Notes: generated by a model not told the origin, from the letters alone. DNA of 64,000 nucleotides from Rhabdophis nuchalis (GCA_039707465.1 CM077647.1:170992163-171056162); one strand, 5' to 3'. Shown: positions 46,957 through 59,774, counted from the stretch's first letter. Numbers and translations are program-made.

Positions 46957-49900
46957 GTAAGTACCAAATTCATTCATTGTCAGGTTTCGGACCTTGCTGT
47001 TAAATCATATGATGCTGCAAATGTTTTCCTCTAATTAGAAAAGCTCCAAAAAGAAACATGATGATATGATAGAATAGGATAGGATAGGAGAGGGGTCAGC
47101 AAAGTCGGCTCTTTTAAGACTGGTGGACTTCAACTCCCAGATTTCCCCAGCCAGCCAGGCTGGCTTGGGAATTCTGGGAGTTGAAGTCCACCAGTCTTAA
47201 AAGAGCCAACTTTGCAGACCCCTGGGATACGATAAGATAGGACAGAGTGACAAAACTGTTGGAGGTATTCAGAGAGTAAACCCCATACCAGACAAATGGC
47301 AATCCAGTCTCTTCTTAAAAGCTTTCAGTTATGGGGCACCCACAGCTTCTGGAGGAAAGTCATTCCACTGATTAATTGTTCTTAATTTCTCCTTACTTCT
47401 AGGTTGCTTGTCTCCTTGATTAGTTTCCATCCATTGCTTCTTGTTCAGCCTTCAGGTCATTTGGAGAATAGGTTGACCCCCTCTTCTTTGTGACAGCCTT
47501 TTAGATATTGGACACTGCGGTTCATTTAATGTGGAGTTATATTTAGCTTCATTTTCCCCATGAAAAATGTTTATAGTAAATCACATGTAAATACTTATAG
47601 CCAAAGAGATATGATTGGCTTAATTTATAAAGATGTACCTACTGATATGATTTGGGAGATGGTTATATATTTCCCATGATCATTTTTTCATTCGATATTT
47701 CAGATACCAGAATTCTGCAATGTAAGCCATTCTTAAAAGCTTAGGTTTGAAACTGGACCTTTCTCGTGTTTTCAGAAATAATGCTTCCAATGTCAAGCAA
47801 ATAATTGCCTTAAAATAACTCCAGTTCCTCTAGGGGTATCTATGAACTAGTGATACGCTTTGCATTATCCAGGATCTTAGCTAAATGGTGAAAACCTGAC
47901 ACTAAAACCCAGTGCATTAAATGTGTTGTATACTGAAGGATTGCAAGTGCCATGATATGAAACAGACCTTTATTAATTTTTTTTTTAATAAAAAAATATT
48001 CTTTACAGAGTATTTTATCAGAATTACCAGCATGTCCTGGCCTTGGCATTTTCTGTAAAAGAGATCAATGAAAATCAGCAGATCCTACCCAATGTCACGC
48101 TGGGCTTCCATATTTTTAACAGCCACTTCAGTCCAAGCTGGACTTACTTTGCTTCAATGCTGCTGCCTTTCACTCATGGCAAATTCATCCCTAACTACAA
48201 GTGTGGGGTCCCAAAGCTTTTGGCTGCAGTCATTGGAGGACCTGATATCTCTCTTCACATGGCATCTTTGCTGTGCATCTCCAAAGTTCCTCAGGTAAGA
48301 GCTGCAGAAAGATATTCATCGTTCTATTGCCATATCTCTCCAGAAGTCTGCATGCATCTTTTTTTTTTAAAAGGGAGACAATTTTCAGATTCTTAGATAT
48401 TATTTTTTGCTTGCTAGGACTACCATGGCAGGATGAGTTTTCATAACTTTGAACAGACGGTGGGGATATTTGACATGGCTAAACATCGGTTGCTACAATA
48501 TAAAAAAGACGTTGAGACTCCAGAAAAGGAAGCAGAGGAGAGCAATAACGATATTAGGGGACTGGAGATTAAAACATATAAAGAGCAAATGGACACATCT
48601 AGTTGAATGAAAAGAATGATTAGGGGATGACATGACAGCAGGCTTACACTTAGACTCTAGAACAAATTTAGTATCATTTACTGAATTTAGTGAATGTACA
48701 CTAATGGGTGTGCATTAAAATTAAATTTTAATACAGACCTCAAAGGGTCACCACTCCCAATATACACTACATAAACATGAGAAAATAAATAAATGAATAC
48801 AAAATTATGCATAGAACCACATATATCACATGGCACAAAGAAACAACAGTCTAGTTTGGATGCATACATTTAAATTGCAAAAAAACCCAACCAATCTTGC
48901 AAGTTTGCCAGGCGGATAGCACAGGGAACAAAGGTGTTACAGAATTTGGTAATCCTGCTAGAAACACTTCAAAGCCTCCTCCCAGAAGGGAGCAAGAAAA
49001 ACAAACCATAAAGTTGGTGTGTGGGGTCTCTAACAATACTTTGAGCAAAAAGCACATAGTTCTTATCAGCAGCATCCTGAATAACAGGAAGTGAGTTTCC
49101 TATAATCTTCTCTGCTGACCTTACAAATCTCTATAGGGACTTTCTATCTGAGGCACTGCTGACACCAAACCAAACAGTGATGCAGTTTGTTAAAGTGCTC
49201 TCCTCATCCGACGCATGAAATTAAGAAGCTGCTTTCTATCCTTCACTAAGAATGACGTGTGGAGAGCCAATTCAGATTATTAGCTATCTGCACCAATATA
49301 TTCAGATTGTTGGTTACCTGCTTTCAATATCTAAGGGGCTGCCATAAAGAATATGTGGCCAACCTATTCTCCAAAGCAGGACAAGAAGGAATGGATGGAA
49401 ACTAATCAAGGAGAGAAGCAACCTAGAACTAAGGAAAAATTTTCCCTTTCAGTCAGAACAATTAACCGGTGGAAAAGCTTGCTTCCAGTGGTGCTTTGAT
49501 TTGATTTGATTTATTTAGATTTATAAAACCGCGCCTCTCTCCCCGAAGGGACTCGGGGCGGTGCACAGGAATTAAAAGACATATAAAACATAACCATCAA
49601 TAAATATTAAAACCAAATGAAATAATGTTTATCCTGTGCTAAAAATCTTAAAATCTTAAAAACTATTTCCCCCTAAGAGCCAAATAAAACAGATTAAATA
49701 AAACTGCTCCAGTGTCGGAGGTTTTTCAGAAGAAATTAAACAACCATTTGTATCTGAAATGGGACAGGGTTTCCTGCTTGATCAGGGGGTTGGACTAGAA
49801 GACCCCCAAGGTCTTATTCACCAATTGCAGATACTGAAATGAGATTCAAATTTGAAAAATTCATCATCAGACTATTTCCCAAAAAGGCCATATCCTAATA

Positions 49901-51479
49901 ACTTAAATATGACATCTTGGTTGACTTTCCTAAATAAATCCACCTACTTGCATAATGTTTCAGTATATATGCTCAAGGCCACCAAGAGTCTTAAATGACT
50001 GTACATATTTTCAGAGGTTCATTTAAGGGGGGAGCGTATTCACTTATCTTCCCTACCAGTTCGTAAATGTGAGCGTGCACGGATGTGCTTTTGGCAAAAA
50101 AAGGGCCTAAATGGAATACCGTAGAACCAGAGTGGGCAGGTGGGTATACCTATGATTTCTGCTACTGGTTTGTGCAAACGAGTTCAAACTGGTTAAATAC
50201 CACCTCTGGTTCGCTTACATCTTTCTATTTGCATATGTTTATCTTCTTTTAGTTGACCTATGGCTCTGCTCCAGACATGGAAAAAGAGAGTCAAGCAGTT
50301 TTCTTCCAGCAAATGTTTCCAGATGAATCCCATGAACATAAGGGCCTCATGGTGCTATTGAAGTACTTAAGATGGATCTGGGTTGGGATTCTTGTAGTAA
50401 AGGACGAGAAAGCAGAGAAATTTGTCCAGGATGTGGTCCCTACCTTTTCTGAGTATGGCATCTGCACTGAGTTCATAGCAGAGTTACCAAACATAGATTT
50501 TTATAGTGATTTTACTGATGCAATGGATGAAGGTCAAGAGATATACTACGTTCTTATGAAGAGCAGGGCCAATGTGATAATCGTATATGGTAAAATTCAG
50601 ACCATATCAGTTCTGAGAAGCTTCCTCCAGTTATCAAATGTGGAAGACATAATAAAGAAGCCAAAGATCTGGCTTATAAATGCTCAGACAGAATTCACCT
50701 CACTTTCCCTTCAAAAAACTTGGGACATCCATTTCCTACATGGGGCTTTGTCCTTTGCAGTTCACACAAAAGAGGTCCAAGATTTCCAGGAATTTCTTCA
50801 CAATTTAAGTCCAAGCAATGACCATCACGATCATTTTCGAAAAGATTTCTGGGAACAGGCATTTGATTGTATCTTCTCAAACTCAAGAACAGAGACATCT
50901 GACATAACTTGTACTGGACAGGAGAAGCTTGAGACCCTTCCTACATCTGTGTTTGAAACACACATCAGTGGCCAGAGTTACAATATTTACAATGCAGTCT
51001 ATGCTGTGGCACATGCTTTGCAATCTCTATATTTATCCAAATCCAGGGACACAACAATAGTGAAAAATGGAAGGAAACTATTTCATAATCAAATGTGGTG
51101 GCAGGTAAGAAACTACCATAGCTGTAGTTTCAAGATCTGTCTGCAATATTCTTTGGGGAGTTTGACCTTGGATCTAAAAGTGAGTGTTGTGAACTGTCAG
51201 CCACTGGCTCCTCCTGCTGTTGAATCAGATGAGAAGGAGGCCTGAGAATCAGGGCTGGCATCAAGGCAGTCTTAGAGCTCCACCCAAGATGATAGACTCA
51301 TGATCCAGATGGATCTTGAAAGACTGGAACACTGGGTCCTATCTAACAAAATACTTACTGCATTCCATCACTCTGATATCTATTAGGTAATGGAAAAAGT
51401 GTTCTACACTTTCTACATGATATACTAAAGTTGTTTTTTTTCCTAGATACTTTTAATCATAAAACACAATGTACCTGGA

Positions 51480-51515
<36 letters not shown>

Positions 51516-51768
51516 CCATAGATGCATAAATATAGGCCTTTTCAATTACATTTTGTTTTATCTTGCTAGTACATTGCTTCCAGGTTTTTGGATTGCAGCT
51601 GCAACAATTAAAGTCTAACTTTAGTATAGCTACTGCAAGTATAAGTTTTTTTCTAAGTAAAAATAGTATTAAACTTTTATAGCCTTAGCAGTGGTGGGAT
51701 TCAGCCAGTTTGCACCACTTTGGGAAAACCAATCCCTCTCACATTTACTACTATTGAGGAGGTACCAC

Positions 51769-51860
<92 letters not shown>

Positions 51861-54800
51861 TTTATTTATAACCCGCTCTCTCTCCCCAAAGGGACTCGAG
51901 GTGGGGCACAGGAAAATTAAAAACAATAGACACAAACAGAGTACAAAATTTAAAATCACAATTAAACATATCCTGCGCTAAAAACATCTATAAAAACTAA
52001 AAACTGTCCCTAAAACCCCTTAACACTATAAATTAATTAAAATTACCCTAGGCCAGCCAAACGGAAGAAATGAGTTTTTAAAAGGTGTCGGAAGGAGCGA
52101 AGGTCTGTGGTTGTTCTGATTTCGGGGGGAAGGTCGTTCCAGAGGGTCGGGCCCGCCACAGAGAAGGCCCTTCCCCTGGACGTCGCCCGCTGGCACAGCA
52201 TAGTGGATGGCACCCGGAGAAGTCCCTCTCTGTGGGAGCGAATCGGTCGCAGGGATGTATGAGGCAGAATGCGATCCCGCAGATAGCTAGGTCCCGTGCC
52301 ATGTACAGGTATACTGTAATGCACAGGTATACTGTACCTGTGCATTTTTTTTCCTTGCCTAAATGTAGAACCTTACTTTTTTTCACCATTGAATTTCATT
52401 TTATTAGATAGCACCCAATGTTCAAGTCTGTCAAGATCCTTCTGCATCTTAAGCCTATCTTCTGCAATGTTGGCTATTTCTGCCAGCTTGGTGTCATCTG
52501 AAAATTTGATGAGTTCCCCATCTATCCCTTCATCCAAATCATTGATGAAGATGTTGAAGAATACTGGAGCTAAAACAGATCCTTGGGGTGTTCTACTGCA
52601 TACTTCCCTCCACGTAGAAGCAGTTCTATTGAAGACTACATGTTGAGGGTGATTGGTCACCTATTTACAAATCTATGATGTCTAACTCAACATTTTCTAC
52701 TTTATTTAGTATTAGGTTATGGTCTACTTTATCAAATGCCTTACTGAAATCCAAGTAAATTATATCGACAGAATTCCTCTGGTCCACTAATTTTGTCACT
52801 TTGTCAACGAATGCAATAAGATTAGTCTGGCATGATCTGTTTTTGACAAACCCATGTTGGCTTTTGGTTATTACTTTTTTTCGTGTCTAGGTGTTTGTTG
52901 ATTTGTAGAGTGATTATCTTTTCCAGAATGTTACCTGGTATTTATGTCAGGGTGATATGTCTGTAGTTTCCTAAATCTGTTTTCTTTTTTTGAAGATGGG
53001 AACTACATCAGCTCTTTTCCAGGTCTCTGGCAGTTCCCCAATGCTCTAGGATCTATGAAAGATATAGTTCAGTGGTTCTGAGATCTCTTCTGCCAGTTCC
53101 TTCAGAACCTAGGGATTTGGTCCTAGTGAATTGAACACCTCTGGGGAGACAGGTGTTCACTTGCCATTTTCTTCCCTATTTTAAGTTGTGTTCCAACATG
53201 TTAAAAACCTTTTTCTTGTTTTTAACATGTTGGAAGAAGCTTTTTTTTTTGTTATTGTTTACTTTTGTCGCAAGCCTTTCTTCATTGTGAGCTTTAGCTT
53301 TACTCACTTCATTTTACTGTCTCGTCTATTTCTCAATATTCTGCCTTAGTTATGTGCCAGTCTTTTCACTTTTTATACTTATCCTTTTTGCCATAGAGTT
53401 CTTTATGTAGCCACGCTGGTTTCTTTTGGGAGCTATTATTTTTCTTCTTCTTTGGAATTGCACTAGTCTGGGCTTTTATAATTTCACTTTTCAAAATTTT
53501 CCAAGCTTCTTGAGTTTTTTCCACCTGAGGATTCTCATCCATGAAATCCTTCCCAAACTCTCTCCAAATTTATTGAAATTAGCTCTTTTAAAGTCCAAGA
53601 CTCCAGTTTGACATTGTTCTACTACTTGTGTTTGCATCATGTTGAATTCCAATATAGCATGATCACATTCCCCCAAGGTTCTTTTAGCTTCAACACCTTC
53701 TATCATTTCATCTCTCTTAGTGAGAATGAAATCCATTATGTCTGATCCCCTTGTTCCTTTCTCTACTTTCAGTTTGGTGATGTAGTTGTTGGAAGAAATC
53801 ATTAGAGCAAAGAACCACTTGTTAAATTATTTGATTCCCACCACTGCTTATATATATTTTATTATTTTGAATATATTTATTAGAAATCATTTGTCTTAAG
53901 AGGTTTAGTAATTAAACTACAGACTTTAATGTTAAAGTTGTTTTGCTGGTTTTTTAAAAAGTTATTTTGCAATTCTATTTGAATTTTATTTTAATAATTT
54001 GATATTTTACCTCTATGTTGGAATGATGGTTATGTCATTTATTTGTTTCTGGCCATGCATATATTTTAAACATAAATTGTTTCTCCTCCCCTCTCTCCTT
54101 TTCTCTCTTTGTCCCCCTATGGCTGTTCCTGTATTTAAGGTTCATTCTTTTCTGAGAAGTATCAGATTCAACAACAGTGTTGGTGAGAAGATCTCCTTTG
54201 ATGAAAATGGAGAATTCATTGGTGGATATGATATTATCAGTTGGGTCACATTCCCAAACCAATCCTTTCATAGGATCAAAGTTGGGATGATCGATCCCAC
54301 AGCTCCTTCAGACATGTTCTTCAATATTTCTGTAGAGTCCATCAATTGGCCAATAGGCTTTAATCAGGTTAGCTGTCTAATGTAGACTGGTCTGCCTTAG
54401 TTATGTAGCATAAACATATCTTTAATGATGAAACTTCTGGCCCACCCTTGAAACAGTGAAGGACGAGCCTGCGGTTTCTCTGCCAGAGAACAAAGAGTCA
54501 CGGGGGCTGCACCCATTTTCACTGGCAGAGCACTGCAGGGGGCTGTTGAAGCTGAAAACAGAAACTGTAGGGAGGCACCCAGGCAGCCATAGGTGCCCAA
54601 GACCCAAGTGATAATAATAATAATTAATAATAATTTATTATATTTATAAACCGCCCCCTCTCCCCAAAGGGACTCGGGGCGGTGTACAGGAAAATTAAAA
54701 AACCATCTAAAAACATACAATACACACAAATTAAAAGCGAATTAAACTACCCTGTACTAAAATTTAAAAACCATTAAAATTACCACCCATTAAAACCCAA

Positions 54801-56233
54801 TAAACAATTTGATATGAATCTGTCCATGCCAACCCTGGACATGCTCACCTAGACATGTCGCCCCTCAGGTAAACACAACCCTGATGCAGCCCACAATCAA
54901 TTTGACAGCCCTGGCATAGAATATTGTTCTCATTACTAACCAGCCCAAAAACTATCTTTGAATGATTACTTCAGACCAATTAGATCTCAAAATGACGTAA
55001 TCACATTACTTCTAATTATCAATCCATTTATATGCATCTGATTCCACAGTCACAATATCTCTCCAAACTTCCTTTTTCTTCTATATCTTAAAATACTCTC
55101 ATTCATTCACTGACAGGCATTGCCTCTATCTCTGTGCAATGATCCCTGTGAGACAGGATACAGCAAGGAAAAGATAGAAGGGAAGAAGTTTTGCTGTTAT
55201 GGCTGCCGTCTGTGTCCAGAGGGGAAAATATCAAAGGAGAAGGGTAGGAAATTTCCAAATCTAATGGGACTAAGCCATGAGGGTACAACAATGTATATGA
55301 TCCACTGTATCAATTTCTATTTGTCCTTTTTCAGATGTGGATGACTGCTCTCCATGTCCAGAAGATCAATATCCAAATCTGGAGAAAAATATGTGCATTC
55401 CAAAGCGGATCACTTTTTTGTCCTATGAAGAACCCTTGGGGATCAGTCTGACCACTCTTTCCCTTTCCTTTTCTTTCATGACAACTTTGGTCATCACAAT
55501 CTTCATGAAACACAAAGACACTCCCATCGTCAAAGCCAACAACCGCAATCTCACCTACATTCTCCTAGTTTCCCTCCTCCTCTCTTTCCTTTGTGTCTTT
55601 CTATTTGTTGGGAGGCCCAATACCGTGGTGTGCCCACTTCGACAACCAGCATTTGGCCTCATCTTTTCTGTGGCAGTTTCTTGTGTCTTGGCCAAAACCT
55701 TTGTTGTGGTTCTAGCATTCATGGCCACCAAACCTGGTTCCAGATTGAGGAAATGGGTAGGGGGAAGAATGGTCAGTTTCATTCTTCTACCTGGCTCCCT
55801 TGTTCAAATGTGTGTTTGTGCTGTGTGGCTGATAATATCCCCACCGTACCCAGACTTTGATGCACACTCAACACCTGAAGAACTCATCCTGGAGTGCAAT
55901 GAAGACTCGGTCATGTTCTACTGTGTTTTGGGCTTTATGGGTTTCCTTGCTCTGGTTAGCTTCTCTGCTGATTTCCTAGCTAGGAGGTTACCTGACAGTT
56001 TTAATGAAGCCAAATTCATCACCTTCAGCATGCTGGTCTTCTGCAGTGTTTGGCTGTGTTTTATCCCAACCTATCTAAGCACAAGGGGAAAATATACATT
56101 GGCTGTGGAGATCTTCTCCATGATCTCCTCCAGTGCTGGCTTGTTGGTGTGCATCTTCCTTCCCAAGTGTTTTATCATTGTGATGAGACCTGAACTGAAT
56201 GATAAACATCAGCTCATGAAAAGAAAGTTTTAA
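46739..56233 (+). CDS. VMN2R: vomeronasal type-2 receptor, gene C (six exons, apparently intact)
   Basis: Exons: 46739-46956, 48009-48294, 50253-51104, 54140-54367, 55117-55243, 55335-56233; 2610 bp, 869 residues plus stop, all phases consistent. Domain plan as in gene A: signal peptide ~1-18, ligand domain to ~530, nine-cysteine linker, seven membrane segments ~604-860. It lacks the 30-bp exon 1 duplication of gene A. Differences in the membrane part include [15 protein letters not shown] against [15 protein letters not shown], and Asp for Ala in [10 protein letters not shown]. The exon 4 acceptor reads TTTAAG instead of TTTCAG, still AG but weaker. An L1 sits ~350 bp upstream and could affect the promoter. 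Exon 3 is a mosaic of A-like and B-like blocks. Confidence 0.87.
47090..47224. mobile_element. 135-bp foldback hAT-like MITE, gene C copy
   Basis: Same element as 23795-23929. Flanking 8-bp repeats GGATAGGA (47082-47089) and GGATACGA (47225-47232) differ at one base, which supports an 8-bp duplication. Confidence 0.82.
47237..47525 (-). mobile_element. CR1 LINE 3' end in intron 1 of gene C
   Basis: Counterpart of 4930-5215 and 23945-24235. Confidence 0.65.
48009..48294 (+). CDS. gene C exon 2
   Basis: 286 bp, open, canonical splice sites. One change near the end: Ser (TCC) replaces the Tyr of CIYKVPQ seen in A and B. Confidence 0.9.
48430..48640 (+). mobile_element. CR1 LINE remnant in intron 2 of gene C, first part
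   Basis: Counterpart of 26235-26447. Confidence 0.55.
48650..49310 (-). mobile_element. LINE 3' end inserted in CR1, intron 2 of gene C
   Basis: Counterpart of 26448-27170, about 50 bp shorter near 49200. Confidence 0.55.
49320..49810 (+). mobile_element. CR1 LINE 3' end, second part, gene C
   Basis: Same as 27175-27680, split by the L2/CR1-type tail 49494-49704. Confidence 0.75.
49494..49704 (-). mobile_element. L2/CR1-type LINE 3' tail, gene C
   Basis: Counterpart of 27350-27560. Confidence 0.75.
50253..51104 (+). CDS. gene C exon 3 (mosaic)
   Basis: 852 bp, open, phase 0. It matches gene A at 50430-50475, gene B at about 50530-50630, and gene A again from about 50815 into intron 3. See the finding on gene conversion. 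Confidence 0.92.
51481..51513. repeat. (GT)n microsatellite
   Basis: About 16 GT units, counterpart of 14056-14082. Confidence 0.9.
51768..51857. repeat. (TAA)n
   Basis: About 30 TAA units; the 3' tail (inverted) of the LINE that follows. Confidence 0.95.
51858..52315 (-). mobile_element. L2/CR1-type LINE 3' end, nested, gene C only
   Basis: Minus-strand frame 52043-52345 ([37 protein letters not shown]). At its 5' edge, CTGTAATGCACAGGTATA duplicates the neighbouring CACAGGTATACTGTACCTG, a possible target duplication. Confidence 0.85.
54140..54367 (+). CDS. gene C exon 4
   Basis: 228 bp, open. Acceptor is TATTTAAG (A at -3) where A and B have TTTCAG. No better AG lies nearby in phase. Confidence 0.87.
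54612..54815 (-). mobile_element. L2/CR1-type LINE 3' tail in intron 4 of gene C
   Basis: Counterpart of 33751-33955. Confidence 0.8.
55117..55243 (+). CDS. gene C exon 5
   Basis: 127 bp, six linker cysteines, donor GTAGGA. Confidence 0.92.
55335..56233 (+). CDS. gene C exon 6 (seven-transmembrane domain)
   Basis: 899 bp to TAA, all seven hydrophobic segments present, last residues MKRKF. Confidence 0.94.
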
Positions 56234-56610
56234 TGAATATTTCCATTTGCCTGATATCCTTTGCATGTAGATATTGGAGATCTTCCACACTGGCTCATTT
56301 AAGCCTGAGAACAATGTGCAATGAAGAAGATTGGTCTTTTATAATGCCCTGTGTCTGAGATTTAAGATAAATAAGACTTTTTTTCTGTTTGGAAGGCAAT
56401 TATAAATCGAGACCATATCAGCATAAGGTAGAGATTTTGATGTATATTTCATATATGATAGGTAGCTCTGTCTAAATACATATACCAAATATGAATTGTA
56501 AATTTGTCTTGACTGGTCATTTTAGTCCATAGGCCACTAAAATGTGAAAAATAAGGGGAGTTAAATACAAACAAGCTTTTCATTTAAAAGTTTAGGGCTT
56601 ATGGGTTTTT
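56234..56610. other. 3' flank of gene C
   Basis: Matches the flanks of A and B apart from ~90 bp (56245-56336) absent from both. No certain polyadenylation signal. Confidence 0.6.
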
Positions 56611-59072
56611 GACCTAATTTTTACATCTGGCCAGTGGTTGAGTGATCTAGGAATAGGGGAATTAGTCATCGAACCCCAGTCATGGTCAGATCACTCTCGC
56701 CTTCGGCTTGACTTTCCTACTGCTACACCCCACCACGGGGAGGCGGAACCAGAGATACCAATATGGTTCTGCCCCAGGTGCCTGATGGACCCTAAGAGGT
56801 TCCAGATGGAGCTTGGGCTGATACCTGTAACCCTAACCCACGACTTGACCGAGGGCCTAGTGGCCGCATGGAATACTGCAGCCACGGGGGCCTTGGATCG
56901 AGTTGTGCCCTTGCAGCCTCTCACACAGCGCCGATCCACCCTGGTTTACCGAGGAGCTAAGGGAGATGAAGCACTGCAAGAGACGCCTAGAGAGCAGGTG
57001 GAGGACCACTTGCTCCGAATCTGACCGAACACTAGTTAAGTCCCATTTAAGGACCTACCTAGTGGCGATAAGAATGGCTAAACACAGCCATCTGACCACT
57101 CTTATCGCATCTGCAGATAACCGCCCTGCCGTCCTGTTTCGGGTGACCCGCTCCCTTCTCCAACAGGGGTCGCGGGAAACTCCTTTGCAGGGCAGAGCAG
57201 AGGAATTCGGAGCTTATCTGCAGGATAAAATAGCTCGAATCCGGGACGAACTGGCCTCCACTGAGATAGATCTGGGCGGACCGTCCGAGGCGGGTCTTGA
57301 GACCGTTTTATGGGACGAGTTCAACTTTGTTGCTTCCGAAGACATGGACAGTCTGCCGAGACGGCTGAATGCCACCACATGTTTATTGGACCCGTGTCCC
57401 TCCTGGCTGGTACTGGCCTCCTGGGAGGTGACACGAGGCTGGCTCCAGGAAATTGTGAATGCTTCTCTGAGTGAGGGGTTCTTGCCGGCCTCCCTTAAAG
57501 AGGCGATGGTGAGACCCCTCCTCAAGAAGCCTTCCCTGGACCCAGTATTGTTAACTAACTACCGTCCGGTCTCCAACCTTCACTTTTTGGCGAAGGTGTT
57601 AGAGAGACTGGTGGCACAGCAGTTCTTTCGACACCTGGAGGAAACTGCTTATCTAGACCCACGCCAGTCTGGCTTCCGGCCTGGGCACAACACTGAGACA
57701 GTATTCGTCGCGTTGGTGGATGATCTCTGGAGGGCCAGAGATAGGGGTTTTTCCTCTATCCTTGTCCTGTTAGATCTCTCAGCGGCTTTCGATACCATCA
57801 ACCATGGTATCCTATTACACCGACTGGAGGGGTTGGGACTGGGGGGCATTGTTTTACAGTGGTTCTCCTCCTACCTCTCTGGTCGGTCGCAATTTGTACT
57901 GACAGGAGGGCAGAGGTCGACCTCGAGACCACTCACTTGTGGGCTGCCTCAGGGGTCGGTCCTCTCACCCCTCCTGTTTAACATCTATATGAAGCCACTG
58001 GGTGAGATCATCCATGGTTGTGGGGTTGAGTACCATCAATATGCTGATGACACTCAGCTGTACATATCAACCCCCAACCACCCCAACGATGCCGTTGAGT
58101 TGATGTCCCAGTGCCTGGAAGCCATGCGGGTCTGGATGGGAAGCAACACACTTCGGCTCAACCCGTCCAAGACCGAGTGGCTGTGGTTTCCGGCGCCCCG
58201 GCATGGCCAGCTGATTCCATCGCTGGTCATCGGGGGCGAATCACTGGCCCCCGTGGAAAGGGCCCGCAACTTAGGTGTCCTCCTGGATTCGCGGCTGTCC
58301 CTGGATGACCAGGTGGTGGCCGTGACCAGGGGGGCTTTCTGCCAGGTACGCCTGGTACGCCAGTTGCTCCCCTTTCTTGACCGGGACGCCCTCCACACAG
58401 TCACTCAAGCGCTCGTTACGTCCCGCCTAGACTACTGTAACACTCTCTACATGGGGCTCCCCTTGAGGTGCATCCAGAGGCTCCAGCTAGTACAGAATGC
58501 AGCTGAGCGGGGGATCCTGGGAGCATCTCGAAGCTCCCACGTAGCACCTCTCCTGCGCGAGCTGCACTGGCTGCCGGTGGCCTTCCGGGTGCGCTTCAAG
58601 GTGCTTGTCACCATCTTTAAATTGCTCCATGGCACGGGGCCTAGTTATTTGCGGGACCGTCTCCTGCCGCATATCTCCCTCTGGCCGATCCACTCCCATA
58701 GGGAAGGCCTCTTCAGGGTACCATCTGCTGGCCAATGCCAGCTAGCGGTGCCCAGGGGGAGGGCCTTCTCAGTGGCTGGGCCATCCCTCTGGAATGACCT
58801 ACCCCCCGAACTTCGGACCATCTCAGACCTTCCCCTCTTTCGCCACTCACTTAAGACTTACAGTGTTTGTTCCATCAAGCTGATCTAGCTTAGCCAATGA
58901 GTAAATGCATTTTAGAATTTTAATTGGGATTTTTAGCACAGGTTTTTAGTTTAATTTATTCTTAACTTTTTAGTATTTATTGTTATTTATTTATTTTAAT
59001 TTCCTGTGCACCACCCTGGGTCCATTTCAATGGAGAAGGGCGGCTCTATAAATCTAAATAAATTAAATTAAA
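56611..59072 (+). mobile_element. L2/CR1-type LINE, longest copy, 5'-truncated
   Basis: Begins inside the endonuclease (SDHSRLRLDF at 56690), contains RT and the C-terminal domain, and ends in a 3' UTR with AGAAGGGCGGCTCTATAAAT and an A-rich tail. It is inserted into the 3' flank of gene C; the uninterrupted site is at about 35648 behind gene B. Confidence 0.9.
56903..58888 (+). pseudogene. L2/CR1-type ORF2 (linker, RT, C-terminal domain)
   Basis: 661 codons open. RT landmarks: LLTNYRPVSNLHFLAKVLE, SILVLLDLSAAFDTINHGIL, GLPQGSVLSPLLFNIYM and the catalytic YADDTQLYIST. The C-terminal region is LVTSRLDYCNTLYMGLPLRC, LHWLPVAFRVRFKVL and [15 protein letters not shown]. The preceding endonuclease end is in another frame (56638-57024), so at least one frameshift near 56930 breaks the protein. 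RT itself is intact and more complete than in any other copy here. The phrase NYRPVSNL and YADDTQLY favour the L2-like branch; the snake literature names similar families CR1-L3. Confidence 0.85.
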
Positions 59073-59195
59073 TGAAGAAAAAAAACAGTTGTGGTTTTCA
59101 AGTGCACATCATATGTAGGGCTTTTCTAGGAAAAAAGGGCTAAATTCAAAAGATTTGCCTGGAATTTACAGAGCCTTTGCAACTAAGTTGTCTGA

Positions 59196-59676
59196 GTTTG
59201 AGTTTGAGTTTTATTGGTTTTCTATACTGCCCTACTACAGAAGCACTCAGGGCTGTGTACAGCCAGAATAAAAACAAATATATAAAAGATTTTAAAAGCT
59301 TTTAAAAAACATATTAAACTTTGCCCGAAAAGTGGAAAAAAAACCCCCAACCAACACTGATTAAAATTAATAAAAATTTGTATTTAAAAATCATGTTTTA
59401 TGCCATCCCAGCTTGTTGGAAGAAAAAGGGTATTAGAGCATGGCGGAAGGTGCATAAGTCAAGGATAGTTCTTAATTCTGGGGGCAATTCTTTCCAGAGG
59501 ACAGGTGCTCCCATGGAGAAGACTCTCCCCCTGGGTGTTGCCAGTTGACATTGTCTAGCCGATGGCACCATGAGGAGACCCTCTCTATGGGAGCGTACTG
59601 GTCGGTGGGAGGCTCTCGGTGGCAGAAGGCCATCTTGTAAGTGCCCAGGTACTAAGCCATGGATCACTTTAAGAGA
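59196..59676 (-). mobile_element. L2/CR1-type LINE 3' end, minus strand
   Basis: Frame 59398-59682 (HREGLLMVPSARQCQLATPR). Tail TTGAGTTTGAGTTT at the left edge. It interrupts flank sequence that is continuous behind gene B (near 35787). Confidence 0.85.
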
Positions 59677-59774
59677 AACCATTTCACCCCAATGAAATTA
59701 CCATGGGTAATTACCAGATCATCCAAGGTCCAACTCTGTATAATGGTCATACTCTGTATAATGGTCATACATAC

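Larger units (their letters stand above)
51688..53847 (-). mobile_element. composite CR1 element, gene C copy
   Basis: Inverted ends GCAGTGGTGGGATTCA (51688) and its complement ending at 53847. CR1 pieces at 52373-52660 ([20 protein letters not shown]) and 53491-53802 ([20 protein letters not shown]). A minus-strand L2/CR1-type copy (51768-52315) is nested near the left end. Confidence 0.65.
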
